DNA of 50,139 nucleotides from Thermodesulfobacterium thermophilum DSM 1276 (GTDB lineage: Bacteria > Desulfobacterota > Thermodesulfobacteria > Thermodesulfobacteriales > Thermodesulfobacteriaceae). The translations under genes and the position numbers were made by a program. The notes under the pieces were generated by a model. The model saw only the letters and a program-made list of their open reading frames with translations, was not told the origin of the DNA and made no database searches. The DNA lies in assembly GCF_000421605.1 (NCBI RefSeq), contig NZ_ATXI01000014.1:1-50139 (forward strand), in the 5' to 3' direction. Of the stretch, positions 1 to 9,056 are shown one piece after another (position 1 is the stretch's first letter; the number at the start of each line of letters is the position of its first letter).

Positions 1-38
1 AAGAGGTTCCTGAGGTAACAGAAGTAGTAGCTGTTTAG
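1..38 (+). CDS. C-terminal tail of an unknown protein (partial)
   Basis: Frame 3 is open from the window edge and reads EVPEVTEVVAV before a TAG at 36-38. It lies on the same strand as rpoZ, 48 bases upstream of it. The acidic, Val-rich tail is too short to identify. It may equally be a chance open frame, so this is only a flag that an upstream gene probably ends here. Confidence 0.35.
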   Translation, partial: EVPEVTEVVAV

Positions 39-66
39 TTGCTTTATTAAGAAAAGATTATATAAA
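39..66 (+). promoter_or_regulatory. Possible sigma-70 promoter for rpoZ-dnaJ
   Basis: TTGCTT (39-44) and TATAAA (61-66) are separated by 16 bases, and the predicted start is about 14 bases before the rpoZ ATG. The region is AT-rich, so a chance match is possible. Confidence 0.35.
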
Positions 67-86
67 ACTAAAAGGGGTATAAAGGT

Positions 87-353
87 ATGGCCAGGGTTAC
101 GATAGAAGATTGTTTAAAAAAAGTACCAAGTAGGTTTAGATTGGTACATTTAGCCATAGAAAGGGTTAAACAATTAAAAGAAGGGGCTGAACCTCTTGTA
201 CAGGCAGACAACAAAGAAATTGTGTTAGCTCTTAGAGAAATTGCCGCGGGATTAGTTACCACTGAAAACATAAAACATCTTGGTAAAAAAGAGAAAACCT
301 CCTCTCCTTACGAACTAACCGAGATCTTAAAACAAAAAAGTTCCTCTAAATAA
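87..353 (+). CDS. rpoZ: DNA-directed RNA polymerase omega subunit
   Basis: 88 aa, normal length for omega, the small subunit that folds and stabilises beta-prime in RNA polymerase. The N-terminus [17 protein letters not shown] and the later stretch ending in REIAAGLV match the family signature: a DCL..V.NRF-like helix, then an ALREIA.G helix. The ATG at 87 follows an AAAGG ribosome site. The C-terminal 30 residues are Lys/Ser-rich and variable, as is usual. It is followed 8 bases later by dnaJ, so the two are probably co-transcribed. Confidence comes from the conserved N-terminal helices. Confidence 0.9.
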   Translation: MARVTIEDCLKKVPSRFRLVHLAIERVKQLKEGAEPLVQADNKEIVLALREIAAGLVTTENIKHLGKKEKTSSPYELTEILKQKSSSK

Positions 354-361
354 AGGATAGG

Positions 362-1507
362 ATGTCTTACAAAGATTTTTATGAAATTTTAGGGGTCCCA
401 AGAAACGCCTCTCAAGAAGAAATAAAAAGAGCTTATAGAAGACTTGCGCTCAAATATCATCCTGATAAAAACCCAGGTAATAAAGAGGCTGAGGAAAAAT
501 TTAAGGAAATTTCTGAAGCCTATCAAGTGCTTTCTGACCCTGAAAAAAGAGCTATCTATGATACTTACGGTTATTCAGGGCTTACTTCTTCTGGTCATAG
601 AAGGTTTGAAGATATAGGAGATATTTTCAAAACCTTTTCTGACATTTTTGAAGAATTTTTTGGGTTTACCTTTGAAGAAAAAAGTCATACCAGACCACGA
701 GATGGAGCTGACCTTTCATATGAAGTAGCAGTAGACTTAGAGGACCTTTTTACAGATAAAGAAATTACGCTTGACATAGAAAAATTGGACCTATGTGAAG
801 ATTGTGGGGGATTAGGCTATAATCCTGATAAAGGTTTAAAGATTTGTGAAACCTGTAATGGTAAAGGGAAAATTGTCTACACCGAAGGATTTTTTAGAAT
901 TGCTTATGCTTGTCCAGACTGCAGAGGTAGAGGTTCTACTTATGTAGAAATCTGTAAGACATGCAACGGCTCGGGCAGGGCTTGGAAGAAAAAACAGATA
1001 AAGCTAGTTATTCCTGCTGGGGTAGAAGATGGGACTATTTTACGGATCCCCGGAGAAGGAGAAGCCGGGCTTTATGGAGGTAGGCCAGGAGACCTATACA
1101 TCAGAGTAAAAGTCAAACCACATTCCCTCTTTTACAGAGAAAAATCTAATCTTATAGGAAATTTAAAGATAAACTTTGTTTCTGCAATTTTAGGAGATGA
1201 AGTTAAAGTACCCTTTTTTAAAGAAACCCTATCTGTAAAAATACCCCCAGGGTCTCAACCAGGGGATGAACTTGTTATAAAAAATAAAGGACTTCCTGAC
1301 CCTAAAACCAAGAAAAGAGGAGACCTTATCCTAAGATTACAGGTAGAGCTTCCCCATAACGTTAGCGAAGAAACAAAAAAACTTTTACAAAAGATAGCTG
1401 AAAAAGAAAAAATCGACGGTTCAACCAACAGATTAGAACCATATCAACAGGAGAAAAAAAAGAAAAAAGAAAGTTTTTGGAAAAAGTTTATTTTTGGAAG
1501 TAGATAA
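362..1507 (+). CDS. dnaJ: Chaperone DnaJ (Hsp40)
   Basis: 381 aa type I Hsp40, the co-chaperone that stimulates DnaK ATP hydrolysis and delivers substrates. Residues 1-70 are a J domain with the essential HPD (YHPDKNPG). A short Gly/Phe-poor linker region follows. Residues about 145-205 hold four CxxCxGxG zinc-binding repeats ([32 protein letters not shown]). The C-terminal substrate-binding domains contain [12 protein letters not shown] and [13 protein letters not shown]. The tail is Lys-rich. No dnaK or grpE is adjacent; the neighbours are rpoZ and moaC. The stop codon overlaps the moaC start by one base (TAATG). A CbpA-type paralogue is unlikely because all four zinc repeats are present. 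Confidence 0.95.
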   Translation: MSYKDFYEILGVPRNASQEEIKRAYRRLALKYHPDKNPGNKEAEEKFKEISEAYQVLSDPEKRAIYDTYGYSGLTSSGHRRFEDIGDIFKTFSDIFEEFFGFTFEEKSHTRPRDGADLSYEVAVDLEDLFTDKEITLDIEKLDLCEDCGGLGYNPDKGLKICETCNGKGKIVYTEGFFRIAYACPDCRGRGSTYVEICKTCNGSGRAWKKKQIKLVIPAGVEDGTILRIPGEGEAGLYGGRPGDLYIRVKVKPHSLFYREKSNLIGNLKINFVSAILGDEVKVPFFKETLSVKIPPGSQPGDELVIKNKGLPDPKTKKRGDLILRLQVELPHNVSEETKKLLQKIAEKEKIDGSTNRLEPYQQEKKKKKESFWKKFIFGSR

Positions 1508-2007
1508 TGGCTGGTTTTACCCATTTAGACTCCCAAGGCAATCTTTTTATGGTAGATGTAGGAGGCAAACCTGCGACTGAGAGGATAGCCATCGCTAAGG
1601 CTGAGGTAGTCTTTCCTGAAGAAATCTACCCTAAGATAATATCTCAAGATATCCCTAAGGGAGATTTCTTAGCCTGTGCTAAGGTAGCAGGAATTTTAGG
1701 GGCTAAAAAGACTTCTGAGCTTATTCCTCTTTGTCATCCTCTACCTATCTCTAAGATTGACCTCAATTTTAGGTTTATTCCTGAAAGGTATGTGCTTGAA
1801 ATCGAGGGTATGGTAAAGACTGTAGGGCAAACCGGGGTAGAGATGGAGGCCTTAACTGCAGTAAGCATTGCTGCTCTTACCGTTTATGATATGTGTAAAG
1901 CCCTTGATAAGCGTATCAAAATCACCAACATCAGGTTGGTTTATAAAACTGGTGGAAAAAGTGGTGAAGTAGTATTAGAAGAACAACCTGGAAAGGAGGA
2001 TTTTTGA
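1507..2007 (+). CDS. moaC: Cyclic pyranopterin monophosphate synthase MoaC
   Basis: 166 aa, normal length. With MoaA, MoaC converts GTP to cyclic pyranopterin monophosphate, the first committed intermediate of molybdenum/tungsten cofactor synthesis. Visible hallmarks are FTHLD at the N-terminus, KTSELIPLCHPLPI around residue 75, and the GVEMEALTAVSIAALTVYDMCKA helix around residues 115-137. It is separate from other moa genes and sits between dnaJ and a DksA-like gene. The stop overlaps the next start (TGATG). The cofactor made here would serve pterin enzymes such as the tungsten-type oxidoreductase at 24.4 kb; that link is inferred. Confidence 0.95.
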   Translation: MAGFTHLDSQGNLFMVDVGGKPATERIAIAKAEVVFPEEIYPKIISQDIPKGDFLACAKVAGILGAKKTSELIPLCHPLPISKIDLNFRFIPERYVLEIEGMVKTVGQTGVEMEALTAVSIAALTVYDMCKALDKRIKITNIRLVYKTGGKSGEVVLEEQPGKEDF

Positions 2008-2369
2008 TGGATAAGGAAAAATTAGCCATGTTCAAAGAACTTTTGCTTAAACGCCGCGAAGAAATTCTAAAGGATGTTTTAGAAACCAAAAAAGAGTTGG
2101 TGGAAGAGTATGAACCTTTAGCAGACGCCATCGATCAGGCTACACGTGAGAGTAATCTGGCTTTTGAGTTAAGACTAAGAGACAGAGAACAAAAACTGTT
2201 AAAAAAGATAGACAAAGCCCTAAAAAAAATAGAAGATGGGACCTATGGAATATGTGAAGCCTGCGGAGAAGAAATAGACGAAAAAAGGCTTCTTGCAAGA
2301 CCTGAGGCCACCCTTTGTATTGAATGTAAAAAAGCCCAGGAAAGGATGGAAAAAATCAGAGGAGAATAA
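2007..2369 (+). CDS. DksA/TraR-family zinc-finger transcription factor
   Basis: 120 aa from the ATG at 2007, chosen because GGAGGA (1995-2000) lies 6 bases upstream; a TTG one codon earlier is less likely. The N-terminal two thirds form a long charged coiled-coil hairpin. Its tip carries DAIDQA, matching the DxxDxA motif that DksA inserts into the RNA polymerase secondary channel. The C-terminus has a four-Cys zinc finger (CEACGEEI, then CIEC) typical of the family. The likely role is (p)ppGpp-linked control of transcription initiation. It could be a DksA orthologue or a shorter TraR/YocK-like member; length and motif favour a DksA-like function. Confidence 0.85.
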   Translation: MDKEKLAMFKELLLKRREEILKDVLETKKELVEEYEPLADAIDQATRESNLAFELRLRDREQKLLKKIDKALKKIEDGTYGICEACGEEIDEKRLLARPEATLCIECKKAQERMEKIRGE

Positions 2370-2385
2370 ATAATCTAAAAACTTC

Positions 2386-5300
2386 GTGAGGAATCAAGAT
2401 AGATTTATCGAAATTCTTGAGGTTACACAGAATAACCTCAAGGGATTTAGTTTAAAACTTCCTTTTTATCATCTGATAGCAGTTACCGGTGTTTCTGGGG
2501 CTGGAAAATCGAGTTTAGTTTTTGACACCCTTTTTGCCGAAGGCCAGAGACGTTATATAGAAACCTTTTCTTCGTATGTAAGACAGTTTTTCGAAAAACT
2601 CCCCAGACCTAAGGTTAAAGCTATCTTAAACATCCCCCCAGCTTTAGCCTTTCCTCAAGGAAATAGCATCAAAACTTCACGTTCTACGGTAGCTACCCTT
2701 ACTGAAATTAGCCATTTTACCAAGATGCTTTATTATTACAACGGGGTCCCTTTTTGTCCTAACTGTAAAAAATACCTTCTACCTCAAACCCCACAGTCTA
2801 TAGCCAAAGAGATTATCGAAAAATTTTATCAGGTACCACTCTACCTCATAGTTCCTCAAAAACCACAAGAAAGCTTTGAGCACCTCAAAGAAGGTCTACT
2901 TGCTGCAGGATTTTCAAGGGTCTTTTTAGATGGAAAGATATGTGAAATAGACGAGATAGAAAAAGTCCCTGAAGAAATAGAATTAATCATACATAGACTT
3001 AAGCCTACGGAAAAAGACCTCTTTGATCTTATATCCTCTTTAGAACTCGGTTTTAAACTTTCTCCCTGGATCAAGGTTAGAACTATTTATGGAGAAGAGG
3101 TATATTATACCCAAGAAAAAAACTGTCCTCAGTGTGGTTTTAAAATACCCGAAAAAACCCCCAATTTATTCTCGTTTAACAGCTCGTTAGGGGCTTGCCC
3201 TGAGTGCAAAGGTTTTGGCAACCTGTTGGTGGTAGATTTTGAGGCCTTGGTAAAATATCCAGAAAAGCCAGCAACCAAAGGGGCTATCCCTATCCTTGAT
3301 TTTCCTTTTTTGTTTGAGGTTAAGCTGGACTTAGTAGAGTTTTTAAGGACTAAAAACATAAACTTAAACCTTCCCTTTAAAGACCTCCCTGAAGAAATTA
3401 AGCAAAAAATCTTTTGGGGCGAAGGGGATTGGTATGGACTGAAAGAGCTTATAGACTGGCTCGAAAGTAAACGTTATAAACCCCATATAAGGATCCTTCT
3501 TTCAAAGCTAAGAAGAGAAGTAAGCTGTCCTGTCTGTAAAGGAACCAGGTTTAACCCTCAAGCTTTGATGTTTTATGTCAACGGGTTAAACATCGGAGAT
3601 TTTTACGGTTTAGAAATTAAAGAAGCAGTTAAATTTATTCAAAACTTTTTAGAACAAAAACCTCAGCCTGCAGAAGAAAGGCTAGCTAAGGAAATATTAA
3701 AACGTCTTTCCTATCTTGAAGAAGTAGAGCTTTCCTACCTTACCCTTAACCGTGCAAGTAAAACCCTTTCTGGAGGAGAAACCAGTAGATGTCTTCTAAC
3801 AAGAGCTCTTTCCTCTAACTTGGTAGAAACCCTTTATTTGATAGATGAGCCAACCACTGGACTTCATCCCAGAGATACCCAAAAAGTATTAAAACTTCTT
3901 GAAAGATTGGTTTCTCAAAAAAATACAGTGGTGGTGGTAGAACATGATCCTGAGATCATTACCCAAGCGGACCTTTTGATAGACTTAGGTCCAGAGGGAG
4001 GGGAAAAAGGAGGTCATCTCTTATTTTTTGGACCTCCAAAAAATATTTTTAACACAAATACTCCTACAGCTGAAGCTTTAACCGAGATAAGCCAAAAAAG
4101 AACCTATTCTTTAACCGACTTTCAACCCTCAGGTTTTATCAGATTTTATGGAGCTAAGAAAAACAATCTAAAAGGATTCTCTTTTTCTCTTCCGCTAAAA
4201 GCGATTACCTGCATAGTAGGGGTATCAGGGTCTGGTAAGTCTACCCTTTTAGAAGATATAATTTATCAAGGCCTGGTCGACGCAAAGAATAAACATCCTT
4301 TAAAAACCTGTGAAAAGATCGAGGGAGTCAACCGGATCGACCAGGTGTTATACCTTACTCAGGAACCACTGGCTCGGTCCCCTCGCTCGGTGGTAGCAAC
4401 CTATTTAGACATCATGGTATATTTAAGGAAGCTTCTTGCAAGTACTAATACCGCAAAAAGTTTGGGATATACCGAAAACTGGTTTTCTTTTAACTCAGAA
4501 CATGCCCAGTGTCCTGCATGCAAAGGTCTTGGTTTTGAGATAATAGAGATGCAATTTTTATCAGACCTAACCATCCCCTGTGAGGTTTGTAAGGGGACCC
4601 GATTTAGGGAAGAGATTTTAGAAGTCAGATGGAGAGGGAAAAACATCGCTGAAATGTTAGACCTTACCGTAGAACAGGCTTTAGAGTTCTTCTCAGGACA
4701 TACACCTCTCAAAAAAACCCTCACCCTCTTAAAAAATCTTGGGATAGGATATCTCAAACTGGGGCAACCCCTTTCTACTCTCTCTGGAGGTGAAGCCCAG
4801 AGGCTAAAAATAGCAGAGTTACTCTCTAAAATAAAAGGGGAGAAATGTCTAATCCTTCTTGACGAACCTACAGTTGGCCTTCATCTAAAAGACATAGAAA
4901 AACTGATTTCTTCTTTAAACTATCTAAAAAGCTTAGGACACACGGTGGTAATAGTAGAACATCATCCTGAGGTTATCTTAAACTCTGATTGGATACTTGA
5001 GCTTGGTCCTGGGGGCGGAGAAGAGGGAGGAGAACTTCTTTTCCAAGGGCCCTTTTCTGAGTTTATCAAAAATCCAGAGGTGCAGACTCAAACCTCTGTT
5101 TATCTAACAGAATATCTCGATGGCCTAAACCTTAAAGATAAAGCCGAAGCCCCCAAAAACTATCGCTACGACGAAGATCTTATAAAACTTAGAGGAATCA
5201 GGCATCATAACTTAAAAAACATAGACTTAAACCTACCAAGGAAACAGTTGATAGTAATCACCGGGGTTTCTGGTTCAGGAAAATCTACCCTTGCGTTTGA

Positions 5301-7635
5301 TGTGGTGTTTGCCGAAGGGCAAAGAAGGTTTTTAGAAACTTTACCCACTTATTTGAAACAGTTTTTTAAGCTTTATGAAGAGATAGATTATGACCTTATT
5401 TCAGGGATACCACCTACGGTTGCATTAGAACAGCGGTCAGGAGAACTTTCTCCCAAATCTACGGTAGGGACTATTACCGAGATCCTTCCTTATCTTAGGC
5501 TTCTTTATTCTAAGGTTAGCAAGGCCTATTGTCCTAAATGTGAAAGGGAGCTAAAACCTCATGAACCAAAGGAGTTGTTTGACTTAGCTTTAGAGTTTTT
5601 AAAAGGAGAAAAGGCGTCAAGCATTACCCTTCTTGCTCCTTTGGTAAAACACAGAAAAGGAATCTACAAAAATCTGTTTGATAAACTGCTTGCCAACCTG
5701 TATCACAAGGTCAGAATAAACGGAGAATTCTACTACATTCCTCCTATCCCTGTTCTTTCAAGGTTTAAAGAATATACGATTGAGGTGGTGTTAGCTCAAG
5801 AAATAGATTGGCAAGAAGAGTGGTTTGAAAAGATTTTTTACAAAGGCCTTGAACTTGGAAAAGGAGAGGTTTTGATAAAAACCGATAAAAAGGAGGTACT
5901 TTTTAGTCAAAAAAGAACCTGCTCTTTATGTGGAATAAGTCTTCCTGAACCAGATCCGTTGCTTTTTGCCTTTAATTCAAAGGTAGGAGCTTGTCCTACT
6001 TGTGGAGGACTTGGTAGACTTGAAGAAAAACCATGTCCTGATTGTAACGGTTCAAGATATCGTAAAGAGGTTTTTTCTTATAAAATTAACGGAATTTCTT
6101 TGCCTGAATTGTCTAACTTAAGTCTCTACGAAGTAAAAAAATTTTTGGAGGGACTTAAATTTGAAGGTATACAACAAAAAATAGCCGAAGAACTAATTTC
6201 TGAAACTCTCTCAAGACTTAATTATTTAATAGATCTAGGTGTAGGATATCTTACCTTAGGTAGGTCTGCAGACACCCTATCTTCAGGAGAAGCCAAAAGG
6301 GTAAGAGTTTCAGCAGAAATAGGTAGCAATCTCACAGGGGTAGCCTATATCCTCGATGAACCTACCATCGGGCTTCATCCTAAGGATACACAAAAATTAA
6401 TAAAGGTGTTAAAAAAACTCAGGGATAAAGGAAATACCTTGATAGTGGTTGAACATGACGAAGATACAATTTTGGCAAGCGACTTTATAGTAGACTTGGG
6501 ACCAGGAGGAGGAAAAAGAGGAGGACAGGTACTTTTTAGCGGACCTTCTAAAGAATTTTTAAGATCTTCCTCACCTACAGCTGAAGTAATTAAAGATCCA
6601 AACAGAAAAACCCTGAAAAGTTTTAAGCGCAATCCTAAGGAATTCTTAGTACTTAAAGAGGCTTCTCTAAGAAACCTTAAAAATATCAACGTTTCTTTTC
6701 CCTTAAACGCTCTTACAGTGGTAGTAGGAGTTTCAGGCTCAGGGAAGTCTACTTTATTAGAGGAATGCCTTTACGAAAATCTAAAAAGACTATTAGAAAA
6801 AGAAAAAAATGTTCTTTACGGGGTAAAAAGTATAGAAAACTGGGAAAAAATCAAAAGGGTATATTTAGTAGACCACCAACCTATAGGAAACACCCCAAAA
6901 TCTACCCCTGCTACCTATGTAGGAGTTTTTACCGACATCAGAAAGGCCTTTGCCAACACTTTATTGGCTAAACAACGAGGTTACAAAGAAGGCAGATTTT
7001 CCTTTAATACCAAAGAAGGACAGTGTCCTTATTGCAATGGACAGGGATATGAAAAGATAGAGATTAAATTTTTACCTGCAGTTTATCAAAAATGTGAATA
7101 CTGTGGAGGTAAACGGTATAATCCAGAAACCTTGGAAGTTTTGTTAAAAAATAAAAACATCGCAGAGGTCCTTGAGATGGACTTTGCTGAAGCTGTAGAA
7201 TTTTTCAGCAACTACCCCTCGATCCAACATAAGCTTAAAATCCTTTGTGATATTGGCCTTGATTATCTAACCTTAGGTCAGCCCAGTCCCACCTTATCTG
7301 GAGGAGAAGCTCAAAGGATAAAACTTGCCAAAGAGTTTATCAAGTCTTCTCAACCTGGAAATCTTTATCTTCTTGATGAGCCTACCACAGGACTTCACAT
7401 AAAAGACGTAGAAAAATTAGCAGAACTCTTACAAGGTTTAATCCAGAAAGGCCATACGGTAATCGTGATAGAACATAACCTTGAACTTATCAAATGGGCA
7501 GACTGGGTGGTAGAACTCGGACCTGAAGGAGGAAAAAAAGGAGGAGAACTCCTTTTTCAGGGTCCGATAGAAGATTTCTTAAAAGCCTATACCCCTACCT
7601 CTAAAATCCTTAAAAAATATCTTAAGTTGACCTAA
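2386..7635 (+). CDS. uvrA: Giant UvrA-like excision repair ATPase (two fused UvrA units, four ABC domains)
   Basis: 1749 aa, nearly twice normal UvrA length (about 940). Four Walker A motifs of the GVSG(A/S)GKS type lie near residues 35, 611, 959 and 1447. Four signature motifs lie near 460 (LSGGE), 798 (LSGGE), 1297 (variant LSSGE) and 1636 (LSGGE), each followed by a Walker B of the type DEPTxGLH. Each half also has the UvrA zinc-finger Cys pairs (for example CPQC...CPEC and CPAC...CEVC). The protein is therefore two complete UvrA proteins in tandem, acting like a covalent dimer. UvrA loads UvrB at DNA lesions. The start is GTG at 2386 with no clear Shine-Dalgarno; an in-frame stop just upstream leaves no other choice. 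Fused double UvrAs are known in Chlamydia. No uvrB or uvrC is nearby. Confidence 0.92.
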   Translation: MRNQDRFIEILEVTQNNLKGFSLKLPFYHLIAVTGVSGAGKSSLVFDTLFAEGQRRYIETFSSYVRQFFEKLPRPKVKAILNIPPALAFPQGNSIKTSRSTVATLTEISHFTKMLYYYNGVPFCPNCKKYLLPQTPQSIAKEIIEKFYQVPLYLIVPQKPQESFEHLKEGLLAAGFSRVFLDGKICEIDEIEKVPEEIELIIHRLKPTEKDLFDLISSLELGFKLSPWIKVRTIYGEEVYYTQEKNCPQCGFKIPEKTPNLFSFNSSLGACPECKGFGNLLVVDFEALVKYPEKPATKGAIPILDFPFLFEVKLDLVEFLRTKNINLNLPFKDLPEEIKQKIFWGEGDWYGLKELIDWLESKRYKPHIRILLSKLRREVSCPVCKGTRFNPQALMFYVNGLNIGDFYGLEIKEAVKFIQNFLEQKPQPAEERLAKEILKRLSYLEEVELSYLTLNRASKTLSGGETSRCLLTRALSSNLVETLYLIDEPTTGLHPRDTQKVLKLLERLVSQKNTVVVVEHDPEIITQADLLIDLGPEGGEKGGHLLFFGPPKNIFNTNTPTAEALTEISQKRTYSLTDFQPSGFIRFYGAKKNNLKGFSFSLPLKAITCIVGVSGSGKSTLLEDIIYQGLVDAKNKHPLKTCEKIEGVNRIDQVLYLTQEPLARSPRSVVATYLDIMVYLRKLLASTNTAKSLGYTENWFSFNSEHAQCPACKGLGFEIIEMQFLSDLTIPCEVCKGTRFREEILEVRWRGKNIAEMLDLTVEQALEFFSGHTPLKKTLTLLKNLGIGYLKLGQPLSTLSGGEAQRLKIAELLSKIKGEKCLILLDEPTVGLHLKDIEKLISSLNYLKSLGHTVVIVEHHPEVILNSDWILELGPGGGEEGGELLFQGPFSEFIKNPEVQTQTSVYLTEYLDGLNLKDKAEAPKNYRYDEDLIKLRGIRHHNLKNIDLNLPRKQLIVITGVSGSGKSTLAFDVVFAEGQRRFLETLPTYLKQFFKLYEEIDYDLISGIPPTVALEQRSGELSPKSTVGTITEILPYLRLLYSKVSKAYCPKCERELKPHEPKELFDLALEFLKGEKASSITLLAPLVKHRKGIYKNLFDKLLANLYHKVRINGEFYYIPPIPVLSRFKEYTIEVVLAQEIDWQEEWFEKIFYKGLELGKGEVLIKTDKKEVLFSQKRTCSLCGISLPEPDPLLFAFNSKVGACPTCGGLGRLEEKPCPDCNGSRYRKEVFSYKINGISLPELSNLSLYEVKKFLEGLKFEGIQQKIAEELISETLSRLNYLIDLGVGYLTLGRSADTLSSGEAKRVRVSAEIGSNLTGVAYILDEPTIGLHPKDTQKLIKVLKKLRDKGNTLIVVEHDEDTILASDFIVDLGPGGGKRGGQVLFSGPSKEFLRSSSPTAEVIKDPNRKTLKSFKRNPKEFLVLKEASLRNLKNINVSFPLNALTVVVGVSGSGKSTLLEECLYENLKRLLEKEKNVLYGVKSIENWEKIKRVYLVDHQPIGNTPKSTPATYVGVFTDIRKAFANTLLAKQRGYKEGRFSFNTKEGQCPYCNGQGYEKIEIKFLPAVYQKCEYCGGKRYNPETLEVLLKNKNIAEVLEMDFAEAVEFFSNYPSIQHKLKILCDIGLDYLTLGQPSPTLSGGEAQRIKLAKEFIKSSQPGNLYLLDEPTTGLHIKDVEKLAELLQGLIQKGHTVIVIEHNLELIKWADWVVELGPEGGKKGGELLFQGPIEDFLKAYTPTSKILKKYLKLT

Positions 7636-7661
7636 ATCAAGGTTTTTTTTTATTTAGGTCA
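7628..7661 (+). terminator. Possible hairpin terminator at the uvrA 3' end
   Basis: TGACCTAAAT (7628-7637) and ATTTAGGTCA (7652-7661) are perfect 10-bp inverted arms overlapping the uvrA stop codon, with a T-rich loop. A T tract lies inside the loop rather than after the stem, so it is not a classical terminator. The same bases offer TTGACC...TATTTA, a possible promoter for the next gene. Confidence 0.35.
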
Positions 7662-7711
7662 GTTTATATTTTAACTAAACTTATAAAAAATAAAAAGGAG
7701 GGCATATATCG

Positions 7712-8380
7712 ATGAAAGCCTCTAAGATTATAGAAATAGACGAGGAACTCTGCAATGGATGTGGTCAGTGTGTGATTGCCTGCCACGAAGGGGCGATAGC
7801 TATCGTCAATGGCAAGGCTAAGCTTGTAGCAGAAGAGGTATGTGACGGACTTGGGGCTTGCATAGGTGAATGTCCTACAGGTGCTATAAAACTTATAGAA
7901 AAAAAGAGTCAGCCTTTCCCTTTTTTACCTTGTGGATGTCCTTCTCATCAGGTAAAAGAGTTTATCCCTAAAAACCAACCTACTGTTGCAAACGAAATAC
8001 CTTCTGCCCTCTCTCACTGGCCAGTTAAACTTAGATTAGTCCCTCCTTCTGCTAAATTTTTAAAGGGGGCTAATCTATTGATTTGTGCAGACTGTGTAGC
8101 CGTAGCCTATCCCCAGCTTCATACCCATCTTCTCCCTGGCAAGAAAATCCTAACAGGATGTCCTAAGTTTGACCCACCCGAGTTATACTGGGAAAAATTA
8201 TCTGAGATTTTACATCAAGCCCAACCAAATGGTTTAGAAATAGCCATCATGGAAGTGCCTTGTTGCAAAAATTTGGTTAAACTGTTTTTAGACGTAAGAA
8301 AAACTTTAAGCCAAAAACTTCCCTTTAAGGTCTACACCATTGGTATAGACGGAAGTCTTAAAGATATAGAGGAGGTTTAA
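7712..8380 (+). CDS. Ferredoxin-domain Fe-S protein with Cys-rich C-terminal region
   Basis: 222 aa, cytoplasmic. Residues 10-60 form a ferredoxin fold. One cluster motif is complete (C14, C17, C20, C24). The second reads CDGLGACIGEC (C44, Leu47, C50, C54), so its second Cys is replaced by Leu and it may hold a [3Fe-4S] or incomplete cluster. The rest has further conserved-looking Cys motifs: PCGCPSH, CADCVA, GCPKFDPPE and VPCCKNL. This architecture is common in strict anaerobes, but I know of no established reaction for it. A GGAGGG ribosome site precedes the ATG. The next gene starts 3 bases after its stop, so the two Fe-S proteins probably act together in electron transfer or redox sensing (inference). 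Confidence 0.75.
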   Translation: MKASKIIEIDEELCNGCGQCVIACHEGAIAIVNGKAKLVAEEVCDGLGACIGECPTGAIKLIEKKSQPFPFLPCGCPSHQVKEFIPKNQPTVANEIPSALSHWPVKLRLVPPSAKFLKGANLLICADCVAVAYPQLHTHLLPGKKILTGCPKFDPPELYWEKLSEILHQAQPNGLEIAIMEVPCCKNLVKLFLDVRKTLSQKLPFKVYTIGIDGSLKDIEEV

Positions 8381-8383
8381 AGG

Positions 8384-9049
8384 ATGAAACAAGATATGGT
8401 TATGCCCTATGGAATTTCATCTGTAGCTTACGAGATTATTACCTGCTTTGGTCCAAAAGGATGTCCTAACGCTATAAACCGTTCTCTCGAGCTTATAAAA
8501 ACCCTTGAAGATGTACTTAAAAACTCTCAACTGGATGATTTTATAAAAAATAAGCTAAAAGGCCAACCTTTAAGACCCCATCACCGGTTTAAAGTCTCCA
8601 TTTCAGACTGTCCGAACGGGTGTTCCCAGCTTTATATCGCTGACTTTGGAATCCATAGTTTTGTTAAAATAAAACACGATGATAGTTTGTGCACTCTATG
8701 TGACAATTGTGTAAATTCTTGCGAGGAAGGGGCGATTAAAGAAGTCGATCAAAAAATTGTAATAGACAATAAAAAATGTATAGGATGTGGTGGATGTATA
8801 AAAGCTTGTCCTGAAGGTGCTATAAAAGAAACCTACAGAGGTTATAAAATCTACGTCGGAGGGAAACTTGGGAGACATCCAAGACTGGCTTCCTTTTTAA
8901 CCAAGGCCTCACCTGAAGAACTCACGGTTTATCTAAAAAATTTGATACAGTTTTACCAAAACTACAACGAAAAAGGAGAAAGAATGGGGGCTATGATACA
9001 AAAGATGGGATGGCAAAAGGTAAAAAAACTTTTAAACCAAAAATCCTAA
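8384..9049 (+). CDS. Small sulfite/nitrite reductase-like siroheme Fe-S protein with 2x[4Fe-4S] ferredoxin
   Basis: 221 aa. The N-terminal part has the siroheme-[4Fe-4S] ligand pattern of sulfite/nitrite reductases: C21-x5-C27 (CFGPKGC) and C76-x3-C80 (CPNGC). Two complete ferredoxin motifs follow (C103/106/109/113 and C132/135/138/142). Normal reductases have two ferredoxin-like half domains and exceed 400 aa. This is a single-module form resembling the small anaerobic AsrC/Fsr-like proteins. It may bind siroheme and reduce sulfite or nitrite, or act as an electron carrier; the sequence cannot decide. Its ribosome site is GGAGGT at the end of the preceding Fe-S gene. It ends 7 bases before the convergent pseudouridine synthase gene. 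Confidence 0.78.
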   Translation: MKQDMVMPYGISSVAYEIITCFGPKGCPNAINRSLELIKTLEDVLKNSQLDDFIKNKLKGQPLRPHHRFKVSISDCPNGCSQLYIADFGIHSFVKIKHDDSLCTLCDNCVNSCEEGAIKEVDQKIVIDNKKCIGCGGCIKACPEGAIKETYRGYKIYVGGKLGRHPRLASFLTKASPEELTVYLKNLIQFYQNYNEKGERMGAMIQKMGWQKVKKLLNQKS

Positions 9050-9056
9050 AACTAAT

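Noticed and set aside
68-271. Minus-strand ORF over rpoZ
   Set aside because: It is antisense to a clearly recognised rpoZ, has no ribosome site, and shows no family resemblance.
6375-6689. Minus-strand ORF inside the giant uvrA
   Set aside because: The coding strand holds conserved UvrA motifs throughout this region. The antisense frame has no such features.
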